Source of the DNA: Pyrrhoderma lamaoense
Taxonomy: Eukaryota; Basidiomycota; Agaricomycetes; Hymenochaetales; Hymenochaetaceae
Reading direction: 5' to 3'
Assembly: GCA_002794735.1 (NCBI GenBank)
Contig: NBAZ01000002.1
Coordinates: forward strand, 2,294,001 to 2,358,000
DNA: 64,000 nt
Shown here: positions 12,209-25,410 of the stretch, piece after piece
Layout: each line of letters starts with the position of its first letter
Position numbering within the stretch: position 1 is the stretch's first letter
Position numbers and translations under genes: made by a program
Notes under the pieces: model-generated
What the model was told of the DNA's origin: nothing
The model's database searches: none
What the model saw: the letters and a program-made list of their open reading frames with translations, nothing else

Positions 12209-13705
12209 ATGCTTACTGTAACTGTCGACATTAGCTACCTCATTGGCGGTTGGTTGGCTTCGTCACTGTGGGGTATGTCGGATACCACTGTCAACAAGAA
12301 ATTATGGCTCATCATAGGCGCACTTGATTTACTCAGGCATTTATAGTTTCATGTTCTTCATGTATATCTACTTCACAACGACAAAACGGCCACGGGAACT
12401 ACGGAACACTGGAACATGGTTGCTGAGCTTGATGTGTGTTTCACATGCATTCAAACAGAAGTTCTTGACTGATGTATAATGACGCTTGAATAGGTACATG
12501 CTCGCGACAAGCCATCTGTTCATAGCTTTGTATCGTATGGTTTCTGCTCTCGACGCATTGAGATCCGGGACAGAAACGGCGACGAAGTATCTGTTCGATG
12601 CGACCATCCCGATAAACAGGGGCAAGGATATCATATACATCACAATTGTAACGTTCTTCAAGTTTTATAGACTTACCCAAGTTATCTCATCCAGAACACC
12701 AAAAACTTTCATAGCTAGTACTGGGAGACATTGTTCTAACTTGGCGCTGTTATGTCGTCTGGGGAAAAAATATCCGAATAGTTATAGCACCGGCATTACT
12801 TATTCTAGCAACAACTAGTAAGTTATCAAGTTATTACAAGTAACTGAATACAGTGTACTGATCGCATATAACTATGCAGCAACTGGCTTTATATCGAATT
12901 CCCAACTATTCAAACCCCAGCAATTAAGTACCAAAACTATGAGGCATTGGGCAACCGTCATGTTTTCCACATCTCTAGCGACGAATATACTTGTCACGCT
13001 TCTCACAGCGGGACGCATCTGGTAAGTAATCAAACTGATATATCACTCCAGATAGACATATAAGAGTGGCCACTCATTTCATACTTCATTCTGACATAGG
13101 TGGTTAGTTAGGCCTCATGGGTCCTTTACTATCCGCACTCAAGACAGAACGTATTTACGGATCATTTTTCTCATCATTGATTCGGGAGCTTTCGTTACAG
13201 CGGGAAAGCTCTGTGAACTGATACTCTTTGTGACTGACCCGTTGCGAGTTACCGGGAGCCATCCCTTATATATAATTTTTGAGATGATGCCACAAATCAC
13301 GGTATGTATTTTAATCTCATCTTACCTTTAACTCGATTCTATGTATCAATTTCAAAAAAATTAATTCAGGGCTTGGTTCCGACTGTCATGCTAGCGCTTG
13401 TAAATTCCGAGCTAATTTTATCTCCTGCCGCGAGTGCCGATCCCTCATTCGTAGACACTGTACCGACATATCTGGATTTCTGGGCACAACGGACTGAAGA
13501 CACATCTACCACTAATGTCGAAGGACGAGTCTCGACTTCATGCTCTCAGCAGAAGGGCACAGGTGAAGAGATTAAAGACGTTCGTCTTGGTGCGCTCAAC
13601 TACAAATATGAGGAAGCATGCATTGGGTCCACAGGCGGGCAAACAACTCAAGGGCGTTCTTTTGCTTATAGTACGAACTCAGGACAAGAACAGGCATCTT
13701 CGTGA
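12209..13705 (+). CDS. Fungal seven-helix membrane protein of unknown function
   Basis: The start MLTVTVDISYLIGGWLASSL opens a first membrane helix, and splicing gives WGIYSFMFFMYIYFTTTKRP. Further exons add YMLATSHLFIALYRM, then LGDIVLTWRCYVVWGKN, a helix IRIVIAPALLILATT, HWATVMFSTSLATNILVTLL with TAGRIWWLVRP, then TYLRIIFLIIDSGAFVTAGK and IIFEMMPQITGLVPTVMLAL. These signatures (RCYVVWGKN, LTAGRIWW, GLVPT) belong to an abundant agaricomycete family of integral membrane proteins without a known role. The hydrophilic C-terminus, about 90 residues, ends at 13705. Six or so introns are placed by frame and by hydrophobic continuity. The gene is convergent with the kinase gene, with 129 bases between stops. 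The receptor-like layout is only a topology, so no ligand or signalling role is claimed. Confidence 0.8.
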
Positions 13706-13834
13706 GTTGATTTAGAAGAAATAATGACTGAATAATCTACTAAGCATACAATTCAAATAAATAAGTGGTGAATACAAGGAAGCTTGAAATTTCAAATGGG
13801 CCTCGTTTACAGCCAATACTTTTGAGTTTACGTG

Positions 13835-16305
13835 TCAGTAGGCACAACTTGAAGGTGTTGATCTTCGATATGACCTTGGATATGAGACTATTGGCCTTCG
13901 AGAATTGCCATTATCAAAATCCCACTCTTTCTTCAGGCGTTGGTGGACTAGACGAAACGTGGACAGAGCTCCTTTTTCCAAAGTCATCACGACCGAAACC
14001 TGATAGCCTAGTTCTGCTGTTTGATAGAAAAATTCCGAGTCTTGGAACTCAACTCGGAACTTCACAGCCTTCATGACAGCCATCACTCCAGCGGGATCCC
14101 GTATCTCATCCAACTGGCACTTGAAGTGGATTCCTCGAATATCGTCGTTGCTCACAAGCAGGACACGTACACCTGAATTTGAAAGTAAGGTCTCACATAT
14201 ATGGCGGGTCGTTTCGATATCCTTCACAGAGAAGAGAGTGAAAGATGCAGGGCGAAATTTGAAGAGGTTGGTGAACCATGCTTTCGGAGTCGAGGATAGG
14301 TTAAACGAAGAGGACGCTTCCGAAATGGAAAACGTCGGAGAATGAGAAGAGTAGGATTCACACGAAAGACGCCGAGTCTTTCGTTTTATGGGTGGCGGAA
14401 GCACAATATGAACATGCCGATCACCTAGTGTTCGGCGACGACCAGGAACGTTCCTACTCAATGAGGATTTTTTCATTATACGACCTTCATTCTCCTTCTC
14501 AGATCGTTTGTCCGCTTTTGACCTAGTATGGTTACTGTATTCATGCACATGTTTTTCTTTCATCCCCTCAAGCGATTTTCCCGAACAAGATACTAGGACA
14601 TATGTCGCATCTGGATCATCCTCATTAAGCGCAAATGGCTTGACCGATAAGCAAGGACTCATATGGGGGATTGGCTCAGAAGAGAGGAACATGGGATCCC
14701 CATTACTATGAAGCCGATATGGCGTTGTCCTTGATGCGTATTGCATTGTGTTCAGGTGGTCCATTATCTGTTGGAAATAATGCTGGACTCGTTCATCTTG
14801 CAACTCTGGAACGTTCAACGGAGGTGCGACATCTAATGCTCCCCAGATAGGAGACTCAGGAGAGGTTGGAGATAAGGCTGGAGACAACAGTGATAAGGGA
14901 GAGTAGTCTGGTATATGTTTCTGAGTATCATCGCCATTTTCTGGACAAATACTATTTGCAATCGAATGTGTATGATATGTAGTTTTATTGGTAGCTCGTT
15001 GAGGTGTTGGTGCCTCGGGCCGGATCACCTGTGAAGGCGGCGTCTCAGGTCTACAAAGAACAATCTTTCCTTTTTCTTTTTTGATACGCTTGTTCTTCCT
15101 TTCAACACGACGTTGAGAGCGTATGCGCTCTAATTCATCATATTCTTCTAGGTATTTTGTTCGATATTTTATAAGAAGAGAATATACTACTTTTTCCCAT
15201 GTCTTATCCTTATTCATAAGTTCTTTCATGATATCTTCGTCAGACCGATCGTGCCATAAGGTACGTAAATTTGCAAATATGTCCATATCAATTTCGGATG
15301 CAGAAGCTAAGGCATCACCCACATCGTTAATTGAAGGAGTAATATAATCTGCGTTTCTTGGAACTCGAGACAAAAACCAAGGGTGCTTCAATACGTCGGC
15401 TATTTTTATTCGCTTTGCTACGTCAATGTCAAGCATCCTTCTGAGTAGGTCTCGAGCTCCATGAGGTATTTCCTGCGGCATGGCAAAACTTCCTATGCGA
15501 ACTTTCTCTAGTAGTAACTCAACTTTCTCGTCATCAAACGGGAGCCTTCCAGCCAATAGCGCATATAGAATGATTCCACAAGACCAGACATCGGCAGAAG
15601 GTCCATCATAAGGTAAGCCAGAGATAACCTCAGGCGCAGCATAATGAGGGCTTCCGCAAGAAGTTTGAAGTAAGTTTTCACCACATTGCCAACCAGCCAA
15701 TCCAAAATCTGCCACTTTGATACTTTTGTCTTTTGTAAGTAGGATATTTTCGGGCTTAAGATCGCGATGAGCAATATTGAGATGATGGCAGTAATCAATC
15801 GCGCCTATTAGCTGTTGAAAATAATCAAGAGCCTCAGATTCAGGAAGACGCCCGTTTTCAGCGATATAGTCAAAAAGTTCCCCGCCTTCAATATACTCAA
15901 GTATAAGATAAAGCTCCCCTGACGTCTCCCAGACATCATAAAGCCTCATGATATTAGGATGATCGATGAGCTTCATAACTACGATCTCTCGCTCAATAGC
16001 ACGCATAATTTTTTCTCCCTCTTCTGCTAGATTATCAAGTGAACACCGTGACTGGAGAACCTGCATCTTCGACATAATCTTGATGGCAGCATACTTGCCT
16101 GTTTTTGCATGCCTTGCGATGCGTACAACACCTGAATAGAAAGTGTATCAAAGTTATGCTTGTTAAAAAGGATATGAAGATGTAGGTTACCCATCGCCCC
16201 CTTTCCTATGGTTCTCCCAATTTTCCATTGACCAATCATCCGGGGATGGTCATACTTGCGTTTGGGAAATTGCGAGGGGGTAGTAGTGTTTGAGGTATAT
16301 GCCAT
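13835..16305 (-). CDS. Gin4/Cdr2/Hsl1-type Ser/Thr protein kinase
   Basis: Kinases of this group (Nim1-related, AMPK-like) sense septins or cell size and relieve Wee1 inhibition at mitotic entry. Two exons (16191-16305 and 13835-16131) give 803 residues. The kinase domain is near the N-terminus: glycine loop GRTIGKGAMGVVRIARH, VAIK-type lysine in YAAIKIMSK, catalytic HRDLKPENILL, DFGLAGWQ, activation segment SCGSPHYAAPEVISGLPYDG with the T-loop Thr/Ser, and SADVWSCGIILYALLAGRLP. A UBA-like linker follows (DEDIMKELMNKDKTWEKVVY). A long basic, Ser/Pro-rich disordered region comes next, and the last 120 residues (SFTLFSVKDIETTRH, VEFQDSEFFYQ) resemble a KA1-like membrane-binding domain. The frame is intact. 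The N-terminal kinase position and C-terminal tail favour Gin4/Kcc4/Cdr2 over Snf1; which paralogue it is cannot be fixed by eye. Confidence 0.87.
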
Positions 16306-16595
16306 AAGAATTGAGAGATAAGCTGTGCGACTCCATCTTGACCTCGTCTAGATTTATAGATACTTCGGAATACGACTGAGGCTGGCGTTCTGGACTTCGC
16401 CTTTTTTGGACGCGTTTAATTTGGATGACTACTGGTGACTGATGATGACGCACGTCACGTGGACGTGGTTTTATATAATAAAGTATAATAAAGAAGGTGA
16501 ACTTCCATTTACTGTAATCGTTACAACCACCCGCTTCTTCATCACTGTAGAACGATAGCGGAGAGTATAGCTGACCTTTCTTGACACTGATAACA
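16306..16595. promoter_or_regulatory. Divergent promoter, kinase / DNA ligase IV
   Basis: The 290 bases lie between the kinase start and the first in-frame ATG of the ligase gene. A TATA-like run (TATATAATAAAG) sits near 16472-16483. I cannot assign it to one direction. Confidence 0.45.
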
Positions 16596-19500
16596 ATGAA
16601 ATCATCAACAGGGTCATCAGCTAGTCCTGAAGTTGACAAGGATCATCAAGAAGACGAAACTCCAAGCTGTTCTTATCCTCTACCCCCACCAAACCATAAA
16701 ACCCCGCCTTTCTCCCGTCTTGTAACTCTGTTTGAGAGACTATCTGGCGAAAGAAAGGCAGATCAGAGAAGAAAACTCCTTGAGAGGTGGTTCAATGTAT
16801 GTGAAACAATGAAGCTCGTATGTGAAGGAATATCATTCTCAATTATTCTTTTGTTATGAAGGGATGGAGAAGAGATGTTGGGAAGGATTTATATCCCGTT
16901 TTGCGCCTTTTGCTACCACAGGTAAAGACATAGAAAATCCTTTTACTGATTTTTGGATTGCACTCATTTTATAATTAGAAAGACACTGAACGAGCTTTAT
17001 ATGGCCTGAAGGAGACCAATCTTGCCAAAACATATATTAAAGTCATTCCTTTAGGACCGAAAGACCCAGATTCTATCAGGCTTCTCAAATGGAAAAAACC
17101 TATGACAAAAGATGTATATTTTCGCAGTTTCAAGCAATGAATTATACTTATCACATGTGTTCTAGGTTGCCGCCGGGATTTTCCTAGCGTTCTCTATGAA
17201 GTGGTAAATAAGCGTTCATCTGTTGCAGATGGCAGTTTGACGGTTGAAGATGTAAACAATATACTGGATGAGCTGAGCCAGAACTCAGGTCGCCAGTACG
17301 TGAGACATTGGATTAAAGTTGACTTTCATACTTAATTCATCTACTAGAGAAGCACAAACAAAGATTCTGATGAGAGTTTACAATAATACAACATCCGAGG
17401 AACAAAGGTGGATTGCACGCATTATACTCAAAGGTTATCGATCTTTATAATCGTTCCTATGTTTCGTTACTCAAATAAAATCATCAGATATGCAAATTTC
17501 TGTTAAAGAAGGGACTATACTTTCTGTTTACCATCCAGATGCTACTGACCTCTTCAATGCTTGCTCTGACTTGAAAAGAGTTGTAAATGAGTTATGGGAT
17601 ACAAGCCGAAGGCTTAATGCAGAAGAAAAACAAGTTACCATCATGCAGAAATTTTCTCCAATGCTATGCTTCAAACCTGGATCTAGACTGGAAACTGCCA
17701 TTCAGGGAATGTCAGGTCAACCGTTCATCATTGAGGAAAAGCTAGATGGGGAACGTATGCAAATACACATGCGCAAAAAGAATTTCTTCTATAGCTCAAG
17801 GTCTGTTGAGACACCGATTTACATGCCTGCCGGTTTTTATATCTTATTTTCAGAAATGGAAAGGATTACACATATCTATATGGTAGAACTCCAGATAAGG
17901 GAAGCTTGACTCCATATATATGGAATGCTTTCGATGCACGTGTTCAAGAGTGAGTAAAGGGTATCTTTTGGGTTATTGCAATTCTGATAGCTGTCTAGAA
18001 TAATCCTTGATGGCGAGATGCTAGTATGGGACCCAGTCTCAGAACGTAGTCTCCCTTTTGGGACTCTTAAGACAGCTGCCCTCGGTGTGTAAGATAATTA
18101 ATTAAACAGAAGACATTTTTTGAGTGTTTCTAGATAAATCAAAGGACCATCTCAGTCCACGTCCTTATTGTGAGTATTCTCTTCCCTTTATTCGTGCATT
18201 TGAATTAGGTTCAAATCAATCAAAAGTTAAAATCTTCGATATGCTGTACCTCAATGGGATGTGCTTGACGAATCGTTCTGTTAAGTTTCGTAAACGTAAT
18301 CTACGAGCTTATGTAAAAGAGGTGAAAGGGAGGATGGAATTTATCACTGAATTCGAAGGCTCGACCATTGCAGATGTCCGAAAACGCCTTGAGGACATCA
18401 TGGCAAGTAGAGGTGAAGGGCTTGTCATCAAGCATCCAAGCTCCCGATATATACTAGGGGGAAGAGAGAAGGATTGGGTTAAAATTAAGCCGGAATACAT
18501 GGTAATCCACAACTAATTCATACTATGTTCCACGTATAATAATTGCTTTACCAGGACAATATGGGAGAAACGGTCGAAGTCATTGTTATAGGTATAGACC
18601 ATCCTCATGATATATAAATTGTATAATCTAAAAAACTTTAGGAGGAAACTTCGGCTCAGGGTGGCGTAGTGGTGGTGTGTCAACTCTAATCTGTGCTGCT
18701 AGAGATGACAGGAAGACCAATGAAGATGAAGATGAAATAAAGTCAGTTTATGATCCATATTTCCATAGTATATCTGAGACAATGTCCCTAACCTTGAGAA
18801 TCAGATATTCTAGCTTTGTTCGAATTGGTACTGGTTTGTCGTATGCGGATTATGTATGGATCCGCCAACGCAATTGGAAACCTTTGATAAGAAGAATATA
18901 CCTTCCTGGTATCAAGCATCAAAGAAGGGAACAGATGATAAAGGAGATATCTATCTTGAGCCTGAAGAGTATGTAGCTTTTTGGAAAGTACAATCAAATT
19001 CATCTGATTTTTTATCTTCCTCGTGCGTAAAGCTCATTTCTACTGGAAGTAAAGGCTGCCGAAATTACCCCATCCGATCAATACCATATTGGTTTTACGA
19101 TGCGTTTTCCTCGTGCTAAGAGAATACGTGATGACAAGAATATATCGGAATGCATGACCGTGACTGGTGAGATTGATAGCTCAAACAGCTTGACGAATAC
19201 GTACAGACTGAGTCTTTAGAGGTTCTGGAAAGCATGAAGCTTGAAAAAAAACGGAAGATGGAAGATCCCGAACCGTCGGTATCTTCTCTCTCTGTATAGT
19301 AGAGTCTTCTTTTATATATTTATTTATTTACAGGAAATCAACGAAGAAGCGTAAGTCAACGAAGAAGTCTGTTACGGTGTTACCCGAATATCGTGGTGAA
19401 AATCTACAGGATTTCACGAAAAAAACTGGTATCTTTGAAAACCTCAAGTTCAGTAAGTAACCTTTTTTCTTGAGTTTAGATATAACTATTGAGCACATGA

Positions 19501-21028
19501 AAAGTGGTATCCTCTGATCCTGGAAAAAGAAATGGTGACAAGGAAAAGCGAGAGTTGCTAAGACTGTAAGTTCATGTGGCGAATAAATTAATCAATCTCA
19601 CACATAACTGTCGTAGAATACATGAGAATGGTGGGAGCTATGTTCAAGTCGTCAAAGGCGACGAACCTATACTCGTCGTTTATGGTGGGCTCTCCACTCG
19701 TACGTAACATAAGTCCTTGCTATACTAGTTTTCACCAATATTACTGGAATACTGAAATTTAAAACAGCATACGACATCAAATTAATAATAGATAAGGGAA
19801 TTCACGATATTATCCGCCCTTCATGGATTTACGATTGTGTGGATGAAAGAAAGAGACTCCCACTACATAGGAAGTACGCGTACCTTTGATGTTTCTGAAT
19901 GTTTTCATACTGAACATGACATGTTCATTAGATATTTCTTTTATGCAACCAACGATAGAAAGGCTGATAAAGATTACGTTGGAGCTGATGTTTCAGAGGA
20001 AAAGATACCGGAAAAATTACAGCAGGGGACTCAGAGATTTCCCAGGTAGACGAAGAGAAAACAGGAAGTCTTGTTACAGGATCCTCCTTTGACGATTGGC
20101 TAACAGTGGAAAAAGAACTGAGAAGAAGCATTGATAATGAAGATGCCTCAGACTCAGAAACTGACCCTGACTCGGAATATGATGAATTACGCTTTGATCC
20201 AGAATTAGAGGAATGGGTTATGTCTGACAGTCTTGGATCCTCACGTATCGATCAGAGTGGGAATCACACTTCTGTATGTTACATATTTTGAAATCACTTG
20301 AAAAAAGCTTATTTCTCTGCCCATACTCGTAGGCAGAAGAGGTAGCTACTAAAGATGTCGAAGGTGATGATGAGAAACCCAATGAAACCATGTTTTCTCA
20401 AGTACAAGTAAGACCATTGTATCTGCTGTGATGAAGTTACTTACAGAATCACAGAGCAAAATGGGGGAAACCGATTCTGCTATGGAATATGATACGGATA
20501 TGCTATTCCGTCATCTCTGTTTTTATCTTGACTCCCCCGCGAATGCTGAAAGACATAATATGGAAGTGAAACCGAGATACAGAGATCAAATCACATCTTC
20601 GTAGGTCCCTTATTACTACTTTCAATATTATTATTTTTACCTCATCCATTTGAATACAACGTAAAATTCAGTTTTGTTGATATTGAAGGCATTATTATGG
20701 CAAATGGAGGGAAGATAGTCGACTTAGATGACCCTAAGCTTACACACGTTGTACTCGACAAACGCGACACCGCCAGGCGCAAGGAACTAATGAAGCAAAC
20801 ATCTAGGTATGTCTTTATATCTGTCAACCATCCTGTTCACATAGGCATTTCTATTACAATGCTATTTCAAAGGCCCAAACGCCCATATTTGGTCCTTTCT
20901 GATTTCGTGCGTGCTTGTATTGAAGAGTCAAGTCTCTTAGACGAACCTGGTAAGATCTACATTGCTATCCTTGCTCTGCAACTCTACATCAAATTATACT
21001 AACGCATACAATAGGTTTTGCTCCTTGA
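16596..21028 (+). CDS. LIG4: DNA ligase IV (non-homologous end joining), frame broken in several places
   Basis: ATP-dependent ligase that seals double-strand breaks with its XRCC4/Lif1 partner in the nucleus. The start is MKSSTGSSASPEVDKDH at 16596; the TTG 15 bases upstream is not a credible start. The DNA-binding domain has LERWFN, GWRRDVGKDLYPVLRLLLPQ and RALYGLKETNLAKTYIK. The nucleotidyltransferase domain has motif I EEKLDGERMQIHM (the Lys is the AMP acceptor), LDGEMLVWDP, FDMLYLNG and EGLVIKHP with DWVKIKPEYM. The OB-fold contains GNFGSGWRSGGVST. Two BRCT domains follow: the first at about 19360-19900 (IHENGGSYVQVV, IRPSWIYDCVDE) and the second at 20670-21028 (VDIEGIIMANGGKIVDLDDP), separated by an acidic linker. 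Frame breaks fall at 17175-17177, 18881-18885, about 19189-19192 and 20000-20003; each is healed by one added base. Conserved motifs on both sides of every break are intact. Confidence 0.88.
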
Positions 21029-21172
21029 TCTGATCTATCATTGCCTGTTCAGGTATTAATATCTGTAATATAGTGTTTTTTTTTGTATACCATGAACCAG
21101 GTGTACATGTATGATACTTCCTTATATATGTAGAAGAGAGATGATAAATGCACAAAAATGAATTTTATCAGA

Positions 21173-23324
<2,152 letters not shown>

Positions 23325-23838
23325 CGCTGAACACTAGCAACGATGATGAACTTTCGTGGCGGATCCCTAAGCAGCAAAAGAGGACACTACCGGTACCCAA
23401 CCTGTGAACTAACTTCTTAATTCGGTTACTACAAAGCATTATGATTATTAATATGAATACTCTTAATTATTCTAATCCTGGTATTATGATAATTATTGTT
23501 ATTACAGCGCTTTACTGAGTTACATTGAGTAATTAGATGGCGTATAGGTTATGGCATGAGCGTACCAAGATTGTCTATGTCGTATATCAAAGTTGATACA
23601 ATCGATTTACATGCATATAATGATACACTTATAAATCTATCTAACAAATAATAGTATAAATCTACTTCAATACTTATTATACTATGCATATACATGTACT
23701 ATGATATAGTAATATATGATCATCGTTACTTCATTAGGATGGGCACTATGTAAGAATTTACTTGCGCCTCTGCCTGTATCTCAAGTATTGGACGTTTATA
23801 GTCTCTTCTGTTCCTTCATAATACTAGAAGATCAAATA
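23325..23838. promoter_or_regulatory. Divergent spacer, ZAP1-like / TMA16
   Basis: The 514 bases between two start codons are very A+T-rich over 23430-23720 (runs of ATTAT and TATAT), as in fungal promoters. I see no ORF with coding character and no recognised zinc-response element. Confidence 0.45.
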
Positions 23839-24521
23839 ATGGCTACTTCAAAAGGGAAAAAAGAGAAAATCTTTCACCCCAACTCTCGTAAAGCCGCTCA
23901 AGTTGAACGCTCACAACTCAGAAAGTCCAAGATGGAAGCAGCAGCTGAAAAAAGAATAAAGCGAGCTTCGACTTCCAGTAAGGTTTCTCCTTCTTTTATC
24001 ACACATATACATTTATTAAATCTGTGGATGACCCCAAATCTTACAAAGTCGACAAGTTTATCTTTTTTTACCACGCAATTCCCCTGAATCAGAGAAAAAT
24101 GCCTTAACTCTAGAAGAGCTGCACGATCTTGTACGAGATGTTTGGCTAGCTCGCCATGACTCTGCTCTTGAAGAAGAAAGAAAGAGTAGACGGAAAGGGA
24201 GGCCAAAAAGCGCTAAAGAAATGCAACTTGAGAATCTCAAGCAAATGGAGCTTGAGGAATATAGAACTGGGATAGGTGTGATTTCTTGGTATCCTTCCGT
24301 CTATTTTTTAAGTTGCTTATATGCCTATAGAAGTCCCTGATCTCACACATCCCACTAATGTAGAGCTCTTTCGACGCTGGGATCAACTGTCTATCGAGTT
24401 CATTGATCTTCTCCGTTTCATCCGAATAAATAGTACAAATTTCTCGACAATCGTCGTTTCTCGCCCCGGGAAACATGAAACACTGAAAATTGCCGAAGCT
24501 CATGAGATGAAGGTTGATTAG
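23839..24521 (+). CDS. TMA16: TMA16 family, translation machinery-associated protein
   Basis: Tma16 associates with pre-60S and 60S ribosomal particles. The protein starts MATSKGKKEKIFHPNSRKAA, then QVERSQLRKSKMEAAAEKR, and after one intron continues with FYHAIP. A second segment, LTLEELHDLVRDVWLARHD, is typical of the family. It goes on with EERKSRRKGRPKSAKEMQLE and, after a further intron, with EVPDLTHPTNVELFRRWDQ, ending AEAHEMKVD at the stop 24519-24521. The length, about 170-180 residues, matches Tma16. The frame is broken at the C-run 24081-24084: read directly it hits a stop, whereas one added base gives IPPESEKNALTLEELHD. It is convergent with the next gene. Confidence 0.88.
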
Positions 24522-24757
24522 TAGCTCTGTTGCTAGCTATTGAAAACATTCAAAAGTAATCATAACTTGTAATGTAGGAGTTCCCCTACTTGTATGCTTC
24601 GTAAATTGAACTTATTTCTATCGATATAATCGTTGTATTTTTGTTGTTTTATAGACATACACTTTTCTGGAAAGCGATATTCACATCTATCTTCTTTCGA
24701 ACTCCCAGAATATACCAATAAATTACGTTGTAAGAAACTGATAGAATTAAATCAATG

Positions 24758-25410
24758 TTATTTCTTCGGTAGTTCAGGGACTGCACTTCTATCAGAAGTT
24801 GTCGGTGGGAACAAGATGGCCTCCACCTTAGTTTTCACAGTCTCATATCGTGTCTCAAGGCTTATTCGGAGTTGTTCAGAATTTTCTTGGGTGAGTTTAT
24901 TTTCCGTCTCCATCGTCTTCAACCAATGTCCCTTACCTTCCCAATATACAAGCTCATCCGCGACAATAGATCCAGCTTCCTTTTTCGCTTCTGAAGCTCG
25001 TATTCTCTCATTTTGCGCATCCTTTTGGGCTCTGAGATTTTCTCTCTTTTTTTTTACAGCTTCAATATCACTTCTTGTGGGTACGTAGCCGGTTTTTAGG
25101 ACGTTGGATACTGTTTCTCTTGCTGTCAATTTCTTACCCTTCAATTCATCTTCTTTTTCTCAGCCTTGTTGATATCCTTGTTTACCCTGCTTGACTTGCA
25201 AGCTTTGCCCCAAGATTGTAAAGTAGATAATTTTTGGGAGAGAGCTGGCACCAGCCTCTTAAGCGCAGCAAGGTCAGGTTCGTATTCTTGTTCCTTCCTT
25301 AGTGCACCTTCATCTGCGAAACGTGCAGTTCTTTGAGGTTTTCTATTTGGTGCTACTTTAGATGATAGCGTGGAAGGCTTCTTGGCCGTTTTGTCAGAAA
25401 CGGTGTTCAT
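24758..25410 (-). CDS. Conserved-looking coiled-coil protein of unknown function, frame broken
   Basis: The upstream part starts MNTVSDKTAKKPSTLSSKV and runs to NKAEKK; the downstream part runs from ELKGKKLTARETVSNVLKTG to VPELPKK. The two lie in different frames and meet at the T5 run 25154-25158. No GT-AG intron gives a compatible phase, but one added base joins them into about 215 residues. The protein is highly charged and helical (ALKRLVPALSQKLSTLQSWG, DIEAVKKKRENLRAQKD, MKTE-type heptads), with a conserved-looking motif VLKTGYVPTRSDIE. No membrane segment or signal peptide is visible. I do not recognise the family. The continuous charged coiled-coil pattern across the break argues that both halves are one gene. 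Confidence 0.65.
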
